From contig NZ_RCUX01000005.1 of the NCBI RefSeq assembly GCF_003667565.1, positions 186,001 through 250,000 of the forward strand: 64,000 nucleotides of DNA. Direction: 5' to 3'. The stretch is from Mycetocola tolaasinivorans. Its GTDB lineage: Bacteria > Actinomycetota > Actinomycetes > Actinomycetales > Microbacteriaceae. A program made the position numbers and the translations under genes. Positions 25,749 to 35,843 of the stretch are shown one piece after another. The first letter of the stretch is position 1, and each line of letters opens with the position of its first letter. Below the pieces are notes generated by a model, which had not been told where the DNA came from, ran no database searches, and was given only the letters and a program-made list of their open reading frames with translations.

Positions 25749-25925
25749 CTGTCGTACCGGGGAGAACCCCCGGATCGCCGCAATTCCGGGGGTGAACGCG
25801 TGCCGTATGGGCTGTTGGCCGCTCTCAGGGAGGCGGTGCCCTGAATTCACGTGAGATCCCCTGTTTCGCGCGGCTAGAGTGACTCGGAGCACAACGCGAA
25901 CGACTGGGGAAAAGGGGACGACCGC

Positions 25926-27389
25926 GTGGTTTCGATAGAGAAACGTGGCGTCGCGCCCTCCGGGCGTGACGTTCCCGAGGCAACCTCCGGAACCCACGAT
26001 CCCAAGCGCCCGCTCCGGATGCAACCCCGGCCGAGCACCGTGCCAGGTTTGCCGAGTGCCCCGCAGATTTCCCCGAGCGCGCTGCTTTCCGGTGGTGATT
26101 CTCGTCCGGACTCGGCTGACGAGATGCTTATGACTGACGGATCAAACGCGGTCGATGAGGTGGCTCGCGTCGAGTTCGGGACCGCCGTCGAGAACAACGC
26201 CGAAACGGTAGCCGCCGACGCCCCAGAGGCGTTGAGCGCGGGGAAGAGCGAGGTTTTGAGCGCGGGGGAGAGCGAAGCCGAGGCCGAGGATGAGGGCGCG
26301 CCCGAGCTCGAGGCTCCCGTCGCCCCGGCACCGTTTGCGTTTGTTCTTGGTGCCGGTCAGCCCCCGGTACCGGAGCTCCCCACCCGGCGGTCGCGCCGAC
26401 TCGCGTCCCAGCAGGGGCAGCCTCGGGTGGGTCAGTCCGCACGCACTCTGGGCGGTGCCGCGCGCACCCCGGTGCAGGCTTCGGCCGAGCGATTCTTCGG
26501 TGCGCTGAGCGCCTCCAAACCCGTTGATACGGCGGTGGAGCCGGATCCGGATGAGGTTCTCCCTGAGCCGGTTGCCGAGCCCGACTCCGAGGCTCTTGAA
26601 ACGCCCGTCGCAGAATCGGCGGGGGCAGAACCGGCGGGGTCAGATCCGATCGCGAACACGGAACCGGATACCGAATCGGGTTCTGAGCCGGCAGCGAACC
26701 CGACTCTCAGTTTGCCCTCCGGCACGGAACCGGAATCGGAACCAGAACCAGACTTGGCCTCAGAATCGGAACCAGAACCAGACTTGGCCTCAGAATCGGA
26801 ACCAGACCTGGCCCCGGAACCGGAACCAGACCTGGCCCCGGAACCGGAACCAGACCTGGCCCCGGAACCGGAACCAGACTTGGCCCCGCAATTGGTATCA
26901 GAACCAGCCCCGGCCGTTGCCGCCGATCCTCCTGCCGAACCACCATCCGACTCGGCCACGTCCGGTCCCACTCCGCGACGCAGGGTGAGAGCCTCGGCCC
27001 GTTTTTGGGTGGCGCTCGGCCTGGGCATCGCCGTGCTCGCCGCTGTCATCGCGGTATTCCTGATTCGTGCGGGTGGAGCCGAGGCTCTGGCCGCCCCGTT
27101 CACCACGCTGACGGATACCGAGGACGGATACACCCTGGCCTGGGAGGGCCCGGCGGTGTCGTACTCCGTTCTAATCACCGACGCATCGGGAGTGTACGCG
27201 AGCGAGTATGCCGTGGGCATGACCGATACGCGAGAACTCACGATTCCGCGGGATGAGGTGGGGGCAGCCCCCTGCTTCATCGTTGTACCCGCGGAACTCC
27301 AGCCCGATCTGGATCCCACCGCGGACGGGGAAACCCTCGCGCGGCAGGGTGCCAGCCGGATCTGCCCCGATGCGTTCTCCGCAGCGTGA
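25926..27389 (+). CDS. Acidic repeat protein with one C-terminal membrane helix; first gene of the kinase/FHA operon
   Basis: 487 residues from a GTG. There is no signal peptide. Residues 1-350 are low-complexity and acidic, with tandem repeats rich in Glu/Pro/Asp (EPEPDLAPEP; DNA repeats at 26739-26894). One helix (FWVALGLGIAVLAAVIAVFL) lies near residue 365. The ~105-residue tail (FTTLTDTEDGYTLAWEGPAV start) looks FN3-like and resembles the extracellular tail of the kinase two genes on. With the N-terminus inside, the acidic stalk would be cytoplasmic, a possible kinase substrate or scaffold. No known family is recognised. The next gene begins inside its end. Confidence 0.7.
   Translation: MVSIEKRGVAPSGRDVPEATSGTHDPKRPLRMQPRPSTVPGLPSAPQISPSALLSGGDSRPDSADEMLMTDGSNAVDEVARVEFGTAVENNAETVAADAPEALSAGKSEVLSAGESEAEAEDEGAPELEAPVAPAPFAFVLGAGQPPVPELPTRRSRRLASQQGQPRVGQSARTLGGAARTPVQASAERFFGALSASKPVDTAVEPDPDEVLPEPVAEPDSEALETPVAESAGAEPAGSDPIANTEPDTESGSEPAANPTLSLPSGTEPESEPEPDLASESEPEPDLASESEPDLAPEPEPDLAPEPEPDLAPEPEPDLAPQLVSEPAPAVAADPPAEPPSDSATSGPTPRRRVRASARFWVALGLGIAVLAAVIAVFLIRAGGAEALAAPFTTLTDTEDGYTLAWEGPAVSYSVLITDASGVYASEYAVGMTDTRELTIPRDEVGAAPCFIVVPAELQPDLDPTADGETLARQGASRICPDAFSAA
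26739..26894 (+). repeat. In-frame tandem repeats, 2 x 30 bp then 4 x 24 bp
   Basis: Two identical 30-bp units (26739-26768, 26769-26798) followed by 24-bp units at 26799, 26823 and 26847 and a diverged fourth at 26871-26894. All are multiples of 3 and encode Glu-Pro-Glu-Pro-Asp-Leu-Ala type peptides. Exact identity at synonymous sites shows recent expansion and makes slippage likely. Confidence 0.9.
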
Positions 27390-28446
27390 TGCACGGGCCC
27401 TGGCCGCGGCGGATACCGCGGCCCAGCAGCATGCCCGCGGCGCGTCTTCGCGCAGCGCACTCGGAGACCGCCACATGACGCTCATGCGTCTCGGCCGGGA
27501 GGAACCCGCCGAACTACACCTGCATCGCGATCACACCGGTGCGGAGGCCTTCTTGCTGTCGTCCCGCGACGCCTCCACGATCCAGATCGGTGTCGGAGAA
27601 GCACTCATTATCCGGATCCTCGATGCCTCCGGCAACCGGTATGAGCGCACCGCGGATGACGATCTTCCCGCTCTCTTCCGCGACGTCCTGAGCGTAGAGA
27701 TTCTTCGCGCTGATCCCGCAACCCCGAACCCGGTCACGACACCCGCGGACGACACGGTGCTGCGGGCAGCGGTCACGACGCCCGCGGACGATACCGTTCT
27801 GTGTTTCCCGGCACCGCCCGCGTCGGAAGACCCCGATGCCACCGTCCTCGGTTCGCGATTTTGGGCCGCCGGTGTCGTCGTTCGTGAGGAGTCGCGCGGG
27901 GTCACCCGAGTGGCGGCACCTCCGGCATCGACGGCACCGCGTCAGAGCTCAGTGATCGTTCCCGATGAGGCCACCATTTTGCGCCCCCGGGCGGGAACGG
28001 CGGAGCCCTCGGCGGTTACTCCGTCACCCGTCCCCGTCTCGATGCCGGGTGAGGACGAGCCCGGCTTCACCGACACGCTGGCCGCGCGAGAGCTCACGCT
28101 GACCGTAGACTCGGCGGGCCAAAGGCAGCGGTTCCACTTTGCCGAGACGGCGATTATCGGTCGTGCTCCGAGCCGGCCCCGGGACCCCGCCCTGCGCGAC
28201 GCCGTGCTGGTATCGGTGGCAGCGCGCAGCATGGGAATTTCGGCAAACCACGTGCGCCTGCGGCGAGAGGGACCGCACGTCATGGTGCGCGACCTCGGCA
28301 CCGGCAATGGCACGCGCATCGTCCCCGTACTCGGTGACCCCTATCGCCTGCGCGGCGATGAGGAGATCCCGCTGCCGGCGGGCGCGCGGGTGGATCTCGG
28401 CGAGGACACCACGCTGTGGATCGGGGCGGATGCGAATGGTGCGTAG
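27370..28446 (+). CDS. FHA-domain protein
   Basis: About 358 residues from the ATG at 27370, which overlaps the previous gene by 20 bp; an ATG at 27475 (GGAG upstream) is the alternative, but the bases between show coding-type codon use. The N-terminal ~150 residues are of unknown fold. The C-terminal FHA domain (about 250-350) has the phosphothreonine-binding elements: IIGRAPS, ISANHVRLRREG and DLGTGNGTRI. It would bind phosphorylated partners, most simply the kinase encoded by the overlapping next gene or its targets. Confidence 0.8.
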   Translation: MRSPQRDARALAAADTAAQQHARGASSRSALGDRHMTLMRLGREEPAELHLHRDHTGAEAFLLSSRDASTIQIGVGEALIIRILDASGNRYERTADDDLPALFRDVLSVEILRADPATPNPVTTPADDTVLRAAVTTPADDTVLCFPAPPASEDPDATVLGSRFWAAGVVVREESRGVTRVAAPPASTAPRQSSVIVPDEATILRPRAGTAEPSAVTPSPVPVSMPGEDEPGFTDTLAARELTLTVDSAGQRQRFHFAETAIIGRAPSRPRDPALRDAVLVSVAARSMGISANHVRLRREGPHVMVRDLGTGNGTRIVPVLGDPYRLRGDEEIPLPAGARVDLGEDTTLWIGADANGA

Positions 28447-29854
28447 GCTCCCCGCTCCACCTCCCGCGCTTCCGGGGTATACCTACCTGCGCTCGTTGGG
28501 CGTGGGCGGCTTCGCCGACGTTTACCTGTACGAGCAGTCGCTTCCGCGGCGGCAGGTGGCGGTAAAGGTGCTGCTCCCCGGGCTGTCTGATGAGGCCATG
28601 CGCCGCATGTTCCTGACCGAGACGACGCTCATGGCGCAGCTCTCCGCGCACCCCGCCGTCCTCACCGTGTACGAGGCAAACGTCGCCTCTGATGGCCGGC
28701 CCTACCTGGTGATGGAGCACTGCCCGAGCGGATACGGCGAGCGTTTTCGTGCGGAGCCGCTGGCCCTGGATGAAGTGTTGGCCACGGCTATTGCCACCGG
28801 CGGAGTGCTCGAAACCGCGCATCGCAGCGGCATCCTGCATCGCGACATCAAACCCGCAAACATCCTGACCACGGCGTACGGAAAACCCGTGGTCGCAGAT
28901 TTTGGTATCTCCTCGACCGTGGCCCAGTCCGAGGGCGGACACACCGTGGGGCTGTCGATTCCGTGGTCGGCTCCCGAGATTGTGTCGGGTCACACCACCG
29001 GAACCGTGCGCAGCGAGGTCTGGGGGTACGCCGCCACCGTGTACGCGCTGCTCGCCGGGCGTTCCCCGTTTGAGATTCCGGGACGGGACAACTCCGGCAA
29101 CGCGATCGCGAAGCGTCTCCTCTCGGGATCCCGGGTGGCGAGGATCGATCGATCCGACGTGCCCGAGGCCCTGCACCGGGCGCTGGCGCGGTCGCTCAGT
29201 AAGGATCCCCGGTCTCGGCCCGACAGTGTTCTCGATCTGCTGCGCACCCTTCAGCTCGTGGAGGCCGAGCTGGGGCTCCGACCGAGCCCGGTGGATATTC
29301 TGCGCACCCAGGTGATCGATTCGGAACGGTTCGAACGCGAGGCCCGTGCCGTGCCCGCACCGTCCGCGGGCGAGACGGTGCCGCGCCGAACGCGGAGGGC
29401 GCCGGCGCGCGTCACCTCGAAGCGTCTCGAGACCACCGGAAGCCTGCTCTCCGAAAGCGCGCTCACGCACACGGTGCTGCGGGCACCCGCCGCCGCGCGT
29501 CGACGCCCGAGAGGGTGGCTGATCGCGCTCATCACGGCATCGATTCTCGCGCTCGGTGGCGGGGCAGCGCTGTACGCGGCCACCCGGACGCCGGCCGAGA
29601 TTCCCACCGTGAACGGCATCACCATTTCGGGAACCGCAGACACCCTGCACTTCACCTGGCCAACGGAAATGCTCGCCTCCGGCGACGACTTCCTGGTGCG
29701 GGTGGACGGCGGAGTGGGGTTGCGTCAGCGCACCGGAACCCTGAATCTTTCCCGCGCGGAGTACCCGCCGCGGGTGTGCATCACGGTCAGCGTGGTGCGC
29801 GATGGAGACACCGGCCCGGCGAGCCGTGCGGTCTGTGCCCGAGGGGCCGAGTAG
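28436..29854 (+). CDS. Membrane Hanks-type Ser/Thr protein kinase
   Basis: 472 residues, starting at the ATG at 28436 inside the end of the FHA gene. The kinase domain (residues 14 to ~275) is complete: Gly loop LGVGGFADVYL, VAVKVL Lys, catalytic HRDIKPAN, metal-binding DFG, and SAPE. A basic juxtamembrane region with many Thr/Ser follows, then one helix (GWLIALITASILALGGGAAL, about residue 360) and a ~85-residue external tail (TISGTADTLHFTWPTEMLAS region), FN3-like, instead of the PASTA repeats of PknB. The tail resembles that of the first gene of the operon. It probably senses the envelope and phosphorylates cluster partners read by the two FHA proteins. Confidence 0.9.
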   Translation: MVRRLPAPPPALPGYTYLRSLGVGGFADVYLYEQSLPRRQVAVKVLLPGLSDEAMRRMFLTETTLMAQLSAHPAVLTVYEANVASDGRPYLVMEHCPSGYGERFRAEPLALDEVLATAIATGGVLETAHRSGILHRDIKPANILTTAYGKPVVADFGISSTVAQSEGGHTVGLSIPWSAPEIVSGHTTGTVRSEVWGYAATVYALLAGRSPFEIPGRDNSGNAIAKRLLSGSRVARIDRSDVPEALHRALARSLSKDPRSRPDSVLDLLRTLQLVEAELGLRPSPVDILRTQVIDSERFEREARAVPAPSAGETVPRRTRRAPARVTSKRLETTGSLLSESALTHTVLRAPAAARRRPRGWLIALITASILALGGGAALYAATRTPAEIPTVNGITISGTADTLHFTWPTEMLASGDDFLVRVDGGVGLRQRTGTLNLSRAEYPPRVCITVSVVRDGDTGPASRAVCARGAE

Positions 29855-29900
29855 GGCGAATTCAGATGAGACGAAACCGAGTGATACGGAGGGGTACGTG

Positions 29901-32900
29901 ATGCGTGCGGGAAAGCGGCAGTCCGAGGCGGGTACCCGCCGTCGATCGGTGGTGCTCTCCGTGCTGTCTACGCTCACGGTTGCGGGGCTGGTAATCGGGA
30001 TCGCCGTCTTCGGCCAGGGATTTGACCGCCTCGCTCCGCGGCTGGAAAGCGGGTCCGTCTGGGTGGCAAACGGCGCCCGTGCCCTGGTGGGACAGGCCAA
30101 TACCGAAATCGGCCGGTTGAACTCGGCCCTGGCGACCACGCCCGGGGACACCCGGATCCTGCAGGGCCCCACCCGGGTCACCCTCCACAACGGTGCGGAA
30201 AACACCCTCACGGTGCTCGATCCGGCGCTCGCCACCGTGCGTGAAACGGTGCCGCTGCCCGCGGGAAACCCGCGCGTGGTGGAGGCCGGGGAGTCCCTGC
30301 TGATCCACGTGCCGGAGAGCGGGGATGTGTGGCGCACCTCGATCGAGGAACTGAGCGGTTTTCGCGCCGATTCGGCCCCGGAAATGAACATCGGGGTGGA
30401 TGCCGTCCTGAGCGCCGACGCCGACGGAAACTACGCGGGATACAGCCCGAAGAGCGGCCAGCTCGTCACCGGATCCCTGAGTGGGGGTTCGGCCCCGCAG
30501 ACGAGGTCGATTCCGTTTTCCGAACCGCCCACCGACCCGCTGATCAGCCTGATCGGTGGTCGGGCCGTGATCCTCAGCCCGGGAGGCGCGGAGGGCACCG
30601 CCGATGCGGCCTCCACCGGGGAGCTGTGGGCCGGGGAGCACCTGATCCCCCTGCGCGGGCTGGGCAGCGATGCCCGGACCGCGCGAATCCTCGCCCCGAG
30701 CGTTGACGCCCCGCGCCTGCTGATCGCGACGGAGGACGGGGTGCTCGCCGTGAGTCCGGGCGCGCAGAGCGCGGTACCGGTGTATGCCGGGCCCGAGGTG
30801 TCGGGGCAGCCCGCGATCCCGGTGCGCGTCGAGGGGTGTGACTACCTGGTGTGGTCGGGAGGTCAGGCGCTGCGTGCCTGCGGCGATAACGCGCTGGCCG
30901 CGTTCACGCTGACGGGAACCTCCGCCGCGAACGTTCCGCTGATCGCGGTGAACGCGGGCTCCGTGGTGGCAAATGATCCCCTGACCGGGGCCACCTGGGA
31001 GCTGCGCCGCGAGGGCAAGTCGATCAACAACTGGGTCGACTTCACCGATGACCAGGTGTCCGACGCGTCCCGGGAAAATGAGCGGGATGTGCCGCCGGAA
31101 ACCGAAACCCTGCAGAAACCACCGATCGCCGAGGACGATTCGTTTGGTGTGCGCGCCGGCCGAGGAAACGTTCTCCCCGTGCTGCTGAACGACAGCGATC
31201 CCAACGGTGACCCGCTACTCATCAGCGCCGTCACGGAAATTGACCGCGAGGTGGGGCGGCTCAGCATCATCGAAAACGCCCAGAAGATCCAGTTCACCCC
31301 CGGGCCGGAGATGCCCACCGAACTGCGGTTCGGATACACGATCGATGACGGCTTCGGGAACTCCGACTCCGCAACCGTCACCCTCACGCTGCGGGCCCCC
31401 GGGGAAAACTCGCCGCCGGTTCAGGTACGCCAGACCCGCACCTCGGTGGCCGAGGCGGGCACCGCGCGGCTGTCGATCCTCGACGACTGGATCGATCCGG
31501 ACTCCGATCCGATGTACCTGGCCCATGCGAGCACCGGTGAACCCGACACCGTTACCCATTCGCCCGACGGGGTCGCGCGTTTTAGCGAGGGCGGTGGGAT
31601 AGGGGAGACCCGCACCATCGCGGTGTCGGTGTCCGACGGTGTTTCCCTCGGAACGGGGGCGGCCAGCGTGAGCGTGGGTGCCCCCGGAACCGTGCCGCTC
31701 ATTGCCGAGTCCTTCACCGCCGTGGGCTATGCGCAGCAGGATATTTCGGTCAGTGTGCTGGACAGCGTGCGCGGTGGCACCGGCCGAGTTTCGCTCACCG
31801 GGGTGTCTTCGGAGGGGAACGAGGGTACGGTGCGGATCACCCCGGACTATGCCTCGGGAACCTTCACCCTGGCGGCGTCCCGACCCGGTAACTTCCGGGC
31901 CGAATACTCGGTGACCGACGGTAACCTCAACGCCGCGGGCATCGTACGGTTCGCGATCATGCCGAGCCCCGAGGGGGAGAGCACCCCGGTGACGGTGCCG
32001 GTTACCTCCTTCCTCTATCTGCAAAACACCACACTGGTTGATGTTCTGGCCCCGGCGAGCGATCCCGCTGGCGGTGTTCTCACGCTCTCCGCGGTGGAGG
32101 CACCGCCCGAGGGATCGGGCATCACCATCGAGGTTTTGGAACACCGGATGCTCCGGGTCACGTTGAAGTCCGGACTGGGCGGTGCCCCGGTTCCGATCGG
32201 CTTCACGGTGTCAAACGGCACGACCAGCGCAGAGGGCGTACTGACCCTCGTGGAGGTTCCGGAACCCGATCGGCTTCAGCCTCCCGTCGCGCAGCCGGAT
32301 GCGGCGGAGGTGCGGGTCGGGACCGTGGTGGAAATCCCGGTACTCGACAACGATGTGCAGCCAAATGGAAAACCCCTCACCCTGTCCGACACCCTCTCGG
32401 AGGGGCTGGCCGCGGGCGAGGGCACCCTCTTCGTTGACGGGGATCGTCTGCGGTATCTGGCTCCGCAGACCCCGGGCACCTACGTGGCACGCTATCGGGT
32501 GAGCAGCACCGACGGCCAGTGGGCCGAGGCACCGGTGACGCTGACCGTGCGCGAGGTGGATGCCGCCCACAACCGACCACCGGTGCCGCGCACGGTGACG
32601 GCGCGAGCCGTTGCCGGCAAAACCGTGACGATTCCCATCCCGCTGGATGGAATTGACCCGGATGGCGATGCCGTCACCCTGAGCGGGGTGTCCACGAATC
32701 CGGCGCTGGGTGCCGTATCCGGTGTCGGCCGGGACACCATCGAATACACCGCCGGCGCATTCTCCGGCGGCACCGACACCCTCGAATACGGGGTCGTGGA
32801 CGCCCTGGGGGCTGCGGGAACCGGCACCATCAGGATCGGGGTTCTGCCGGCCGGAGCGGACGCGGGAAACCCGATCGCGATGGACGACCTGGTGGCCACC

Positions 32901-35843
32901 CGCCCGGGAACCAGCCTGAGCGTACCCATTCTCGATAACGACTCGGATCCGGAGCGCGGCGAGCTGAGCCTCGTGTCGATCGAACCGGGCCCCGGAGTCT
33001 CCGCCGAGATTCGGGGAAATCAGGTGGCGCTCGAGGCACCCAGGATGCCCGGATCCTATGGCATCCTCTACACGGTCACCAACGCGCGCGGCGGGCAGAG
33101 CAGCGCCTGGCTGTACGTGCAGGTGGCCGAGGATGCGCCGCTGGCACGCCCCCGAGCCCGAGACATCGTGCTGTCCGCGCAGGACACCATCGGTCGGGAG
33201 CGCGTGCTCGTTGACCCGCTCAAACTCGTGACGTTCACCGAGGGCACGACCCGGGATCTCACCCTCGGTATTGAGCCGGGCTTCCCGGACGCCGTGGTCA
33301 CCGAGGCGGGGCGGATCGAGGTCGCGGTGGAGAAGCAGGCACGAATCATTCCCTTCCGGGTCTCGCGCAACGATTCCCCCGAGCTCTTTAGCCTGGCTTT
33401 TATCTGGGTACCGGGAAATAGCGAGACCCGTCCCGAGCTGCGCCGCGATGCGCAACCGCTGCGCGTGGCCAGCGGGGAAACGCTGCGTATCCGGCTGCAG
33501 GACCACGTGGTGGTGGCGCGCGGTCGGACGCCCACGCTCAGCGATCCGGACGGCGTGAGCGCCAATAACTCAAACGGGCAGCGCCTCGCGAGCGGAGATA
33601 ACACCCTGGTATTTGTGTCGGCGCCGGGATACTTTGGCCCGGCATCGATCACGTTTACCGTCACCGATGGAACCGACCGGCTGGGAAGCAGCGCAACCCT
33701 CACCCTCCCCATCGAGGTGACGCCCCTCGAGGCGCAGCCGGCGATCCTGACGGCGAGCGCCCTCGGCCTGGAAGCGGGCAGCGAGCGCGTCCTTGACCTG
33801 CAGGCACTCACCGATATTGCCGATTCCACGCAGCGCTCCCGCCTCGCGTACACGGCGGTGTCGGCGGATCGCGCGGTCGTGGACGCCGAGGTGTCCGGAT
33901 CTGAGCTCACCCTGCGTGTGCCCGAGGGGGTGCGCAGTGGTGCCCAGACCACGGTACAGCTGTCGGTGCGTTCCGGCCGGCTGGAGGGTGTTCCCGCGGT
34001 GCTCACGGTGCAGATTGTGAGTTCGACGCGTCCGCTGGTCTCGCCGATTCCGGATTCCCTCGTTGTGCGCCGCGGGGGTTCGGCCTCGGTGTTTGTCCTC
34101 GACAACGATGAGGCCACCAACCCGTTCCCGGGCACCCCGCTGCGGGTGGTCTCGGTGGGGGAGGGCGTTGTGCTTCCGCCGGGGATCCGGCTGTCCACCA
34201 GCGGCGATAAGCGCCGCGTGAGCGTGAGCGTGAGCGTTGACCGGACCGCCCGGACGGGCGACCTGACGGTGCCCTACCGGGTGGTGGACTCCACCGATGA
34301 TCCCCAGCGGATCGCGACCGGATACATCAGCGTTCGGATCCAAGATGTTCCGGACGCCCCGGGGCGTCCGCAGCCTGTCTCCACCGATGTGGGGTCAGCC
34401 TCCGCGGTACTCGCGATTCCCCACGCCTATCCGAACCACTCGGAGATCACGGCGTATCGGGTGGTGTCGGCGGACGGCTCCGTGCAGGCGGAGTGTGGCA
34501 ACCCGGGCTCCTGTGTGGTGCGCGGCTTGCAGTTCGGGGTGGACTACCGGTTCCGTGCGCAGGCGGTCAACGCGCTGGGTGCGGGAAACCTCGGCGAGCT
34601 CGGCGGCGTCGTGGTCGTGGACGGCACCCCGAATGCTCCCTCCGGCGTCAAACTCGTGGCCGCTGCCGAGGAGCATCGGCCGCGTCTGGTGGCCAGCTGG
34701 ACGGCCGGTTCCGGCGGAAGCCCGGGGTCCACGATCGAGTCCTATGAGGTGCGAATCAGCGGCCCCGGTGTCGAGTATTCGCGGGTTGTGGGTGCCCGGG
34801 TGAGCACGGTAGACATCGTCGACGGTGTGCGAGCGGCGGCAAACTACACGGTTTCCGTGACCGCGCGCAACCGAACGAAGACGGGCCCGCCCGCCCGTGC
34901 CGAGGCCGTGGCCGTGGGGCCACCGCTCCTCGGCGAGGTCACCGCCGAACTCTCTGCGGATACCCCGGATTCACCGGCCACGATTTCCTGGACCGGTGCC
35001 GATGGGCAGGGGTCTTCGCGGATGCGCGTGAAGGTGTGGCGACACGATGTTGACCTCGTCGTGTGTGAGCGTGAGGTGAGCGCCGGCAGCGGAGGCTGTG
35101 TGGACAATACCGGCATCGTGGGTGCGAGCTACGCGGTGGAGATCTCCAACGGCCTGTTCACGACCCGGGTCGATTCCAATCGTATTCAGCCGAGCACACC
35201 GAGCATTCTCGGTGCCTGGGTGAGCGGGGTGGTGGCCGATTCTGGGGACATGCACATCGACATCAGCGGCGTCTATACGGATAGCCCGCTGGGCGCGTTC
35301 GACATTACGTATGTGCTGCGAACTGACGCCGGTGAAACGGAGCGGCGGGAGCTTTCCGGGCTCATCCGGCCGACACCCGAGATGTTCGGTTCGCGCGTGG
35401 AGGTGGGCCTGCGGGCCTGCCGCGGTGAGGGCTTTGAAACCTGCGGTGCGGAGTACGTGGCCGGACCGACGATCACCCCGCTGCGCACCCGCGTCGAGGT
35501 GCTGAGCTGCCCCGCTCCCGGGAGCATTCCGCAGCTGCGAGCACCGGAAAACGGCAGCATCACTTCGGTGCTTGAGGTGCGCTACTACGCGAGCTCGGCC
35601 GCTGGAGTCCAGCCCCTGGGGCCCTGGCAGCCCGCCGACACCCCGGTGCCCGAGGTGCCCGAGGATGCCGACGCGGTCCGGGTCTCCGCCCGCGCAACCA
35701 TTCGTGGCCAGACCTTCACCCCGTCACTTCCGCCCGAGGCCTCGTGTGCGACCGGGGAGGGCTTTGGGGCGACGCGCATCACGGACACCTGGCCGGCGTC
35801 CATCCGTCAGATCATCAGCACGAGAGAAAGAGCACAACCGTGA
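29901..35843 (+). CDS. Giant membrane-anchored Ig-like / fibronectin III repeat protein
   Basis: About 1980 residues. The start is the ATG at 29901 (GGAGGGG 8 bp upstream; a GTG directly before it is also possible). A single helix near residues 17-37 (VVLSVLSTLTVAGLVIGIAV) anchors it with the bulk outside. Residues ~60-390 look like a beta-propeller. Then about 11 Ig/cadherin-like repeats of 90-100 residues, several with the tandem-95 phrase VLDNDSDP (for example PVLLNDSDPNGDPL), run to residue ~1480. Two clear FN3 domains and further FN3-like domains follow, to the C-terminus. No sortase motif is seen. The stop overlaps the MoxR start (GTGA). In actinobacteria such proteins accompany MoxR/DUF58/transglutaminase genes; the function is unproven, probably extracellular scaffolding. 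Confidence 0.85.
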   Translation: MRAGKRQSEAGTRRRSVVLSVLSTLTVAGLVIGIAVFGQGFDRLAPRLESGSVWVANGARALVGQANTEIGRLNSALATTPGDTRILQGPTRVTLHNGAENTLTVLDPALATVRETVPLPAGNPRVVEAGESLLIHVPESGDVWRTSIEELSGFRADSAPEMNIGVDAVLSADADGNYAGYSPKSGQLVTGSLSGGSAPQTRSIPFSEPPTDPLISLIGGRAVILSPGGAEGTADAASTGELWAGEHLIPLRGLGSDARTARILAPSVDAPRLLIATEDGVLAVSPGAQSAVPVYAGPEVSGQPAIPVRVEGCDYLVWSGGQALRACGDNALAAFTLTGTSAANVPLIAVNAGSVVANDPLTGATWELRREGKSINNWVDFTDDQVSDASRENERDVPPETETLQKPPIAEDDSFGVRAGRGNVLPVLLNDSDPNGDPLLISAVTEIDREVGRLSIIENAQKIQFTPGPEMPTELRFGYTIDDGFGNSDSATVTLTLRAPGENSPPVQVRQTRTSVAEAGTARLSILDDWIDPDSDPMYLAHASTGEPDTVTHSPDGVARFSEGGGIGETRTIAVSVSDGVSLGTGAASVSVGAPGTVPLIAESFTAVGYAQQDISVSVLDSVRGGTGRVSLTGVSSEGNEGTVRITPDYASGTFTLAASRPGNFRAEYSVTDGNLNAAGIVRFAIMPSPEGESTPVTVPVTSFLYLQNTTLVDVLAPASDPAGGVLTLSAVEAPPEGSGITIEVLEHRMLRVTLKSGLGGAPVPIGFTVSNGTTSAEGVLTLVEVPEPDRLQPPVAQPDAAEVRVGTVVEIPVLDNDVQPNGKPLTLSDTLSEGLAAGEGTLFVDGDRLRYLAPQTPGTYVARYRVSSTDGQWAEAPVTLTVREVDAAHNRPPVPRTVTARAVAGKTVTIPIPLDGIDPDGDAVTLSGVSTNPALGAVSGVGRDTIEYTAGAFSGGTDTLEYGVVDALGAAGTGTIRIGVLPAGADAGNPIAMDDLVATRPGTSLSVPILDNDSDPERGELSLVSIEPGPGVSAEIRGNQVALEAPRMPGSYGILYTVTNARGGQSSAWLYVQVAEDAPLARPRARDIVLSAQDTIGRERVLVDPLKLVTFTEGTTRDLTLGIEPGFPDAVVTEAGRIEVAVEKQARIIPFRVSRNDSPELFSLAFIWVPGNSETRPELRRDAQPLRVASGETLRIRLQDHVVVARGRTPTLSDPDGVSANNSNGQRLASGDNTLVFVSAPGYFGPASITFTVTDGTDRLGSSATLTLPIEVTPLEAQPAILTASALGLEAGSERVLDLQALTDIADSTQRSRLAYTAVSADRAVVDAEVSGSELTLRVPEGVRSGAQTTVQLSVRSGRLEGVPAVLTVQIVSSTRPLVSPIPDSLVVRRGGSASVFVLDNDEATNPFPGTPLRVVSVGEGVVLPPGIRLSTSGDKRRVSVSVSVDRTARTGDLTVPYRVVDSTDDPQRIATGYISVRIQDVPDAPGRPQPVSTDVGSASAVLAIPHAYPNHSEITAYRVVSADGSVQAECGNPGSCVVRGLQFGVDYRFRAQAVNALGAGNLGELGGVVVVDGTPNAPSGVKLVAAAEEHRPRLVASWTAGSGGSPGSTIESYEVRISGPGVEYSRVVGARVSTVDIVDGVRAAANYTVSVTARNRTKTGPPARAEAVAVGPPLLGEVTAELSADTPDSPATISWTGADGQGSSRMRVKVWRHDVDLVVCEREVSAGSGGCVDNTGIVGASYAVEISNGLFTTRVDSNRIQPSTPSILGAWVSGVVADSGDMHIDISGVYTDSPLGAFDITYVLRTDAGETERRELSGLIRPTPEMFGSRVEVGLRACRGEGFETCGAEYVAGPTITPLRTRVEVLSCPAPGSIPQLRAPENGSITSVLEVRYYASSAAGVQPLGPWQPADTPVPEVPEDADAVRVSARATIRGQTFTPSLPPEASCATGEGFGATRITDTWPASIRQIISTRERAQP

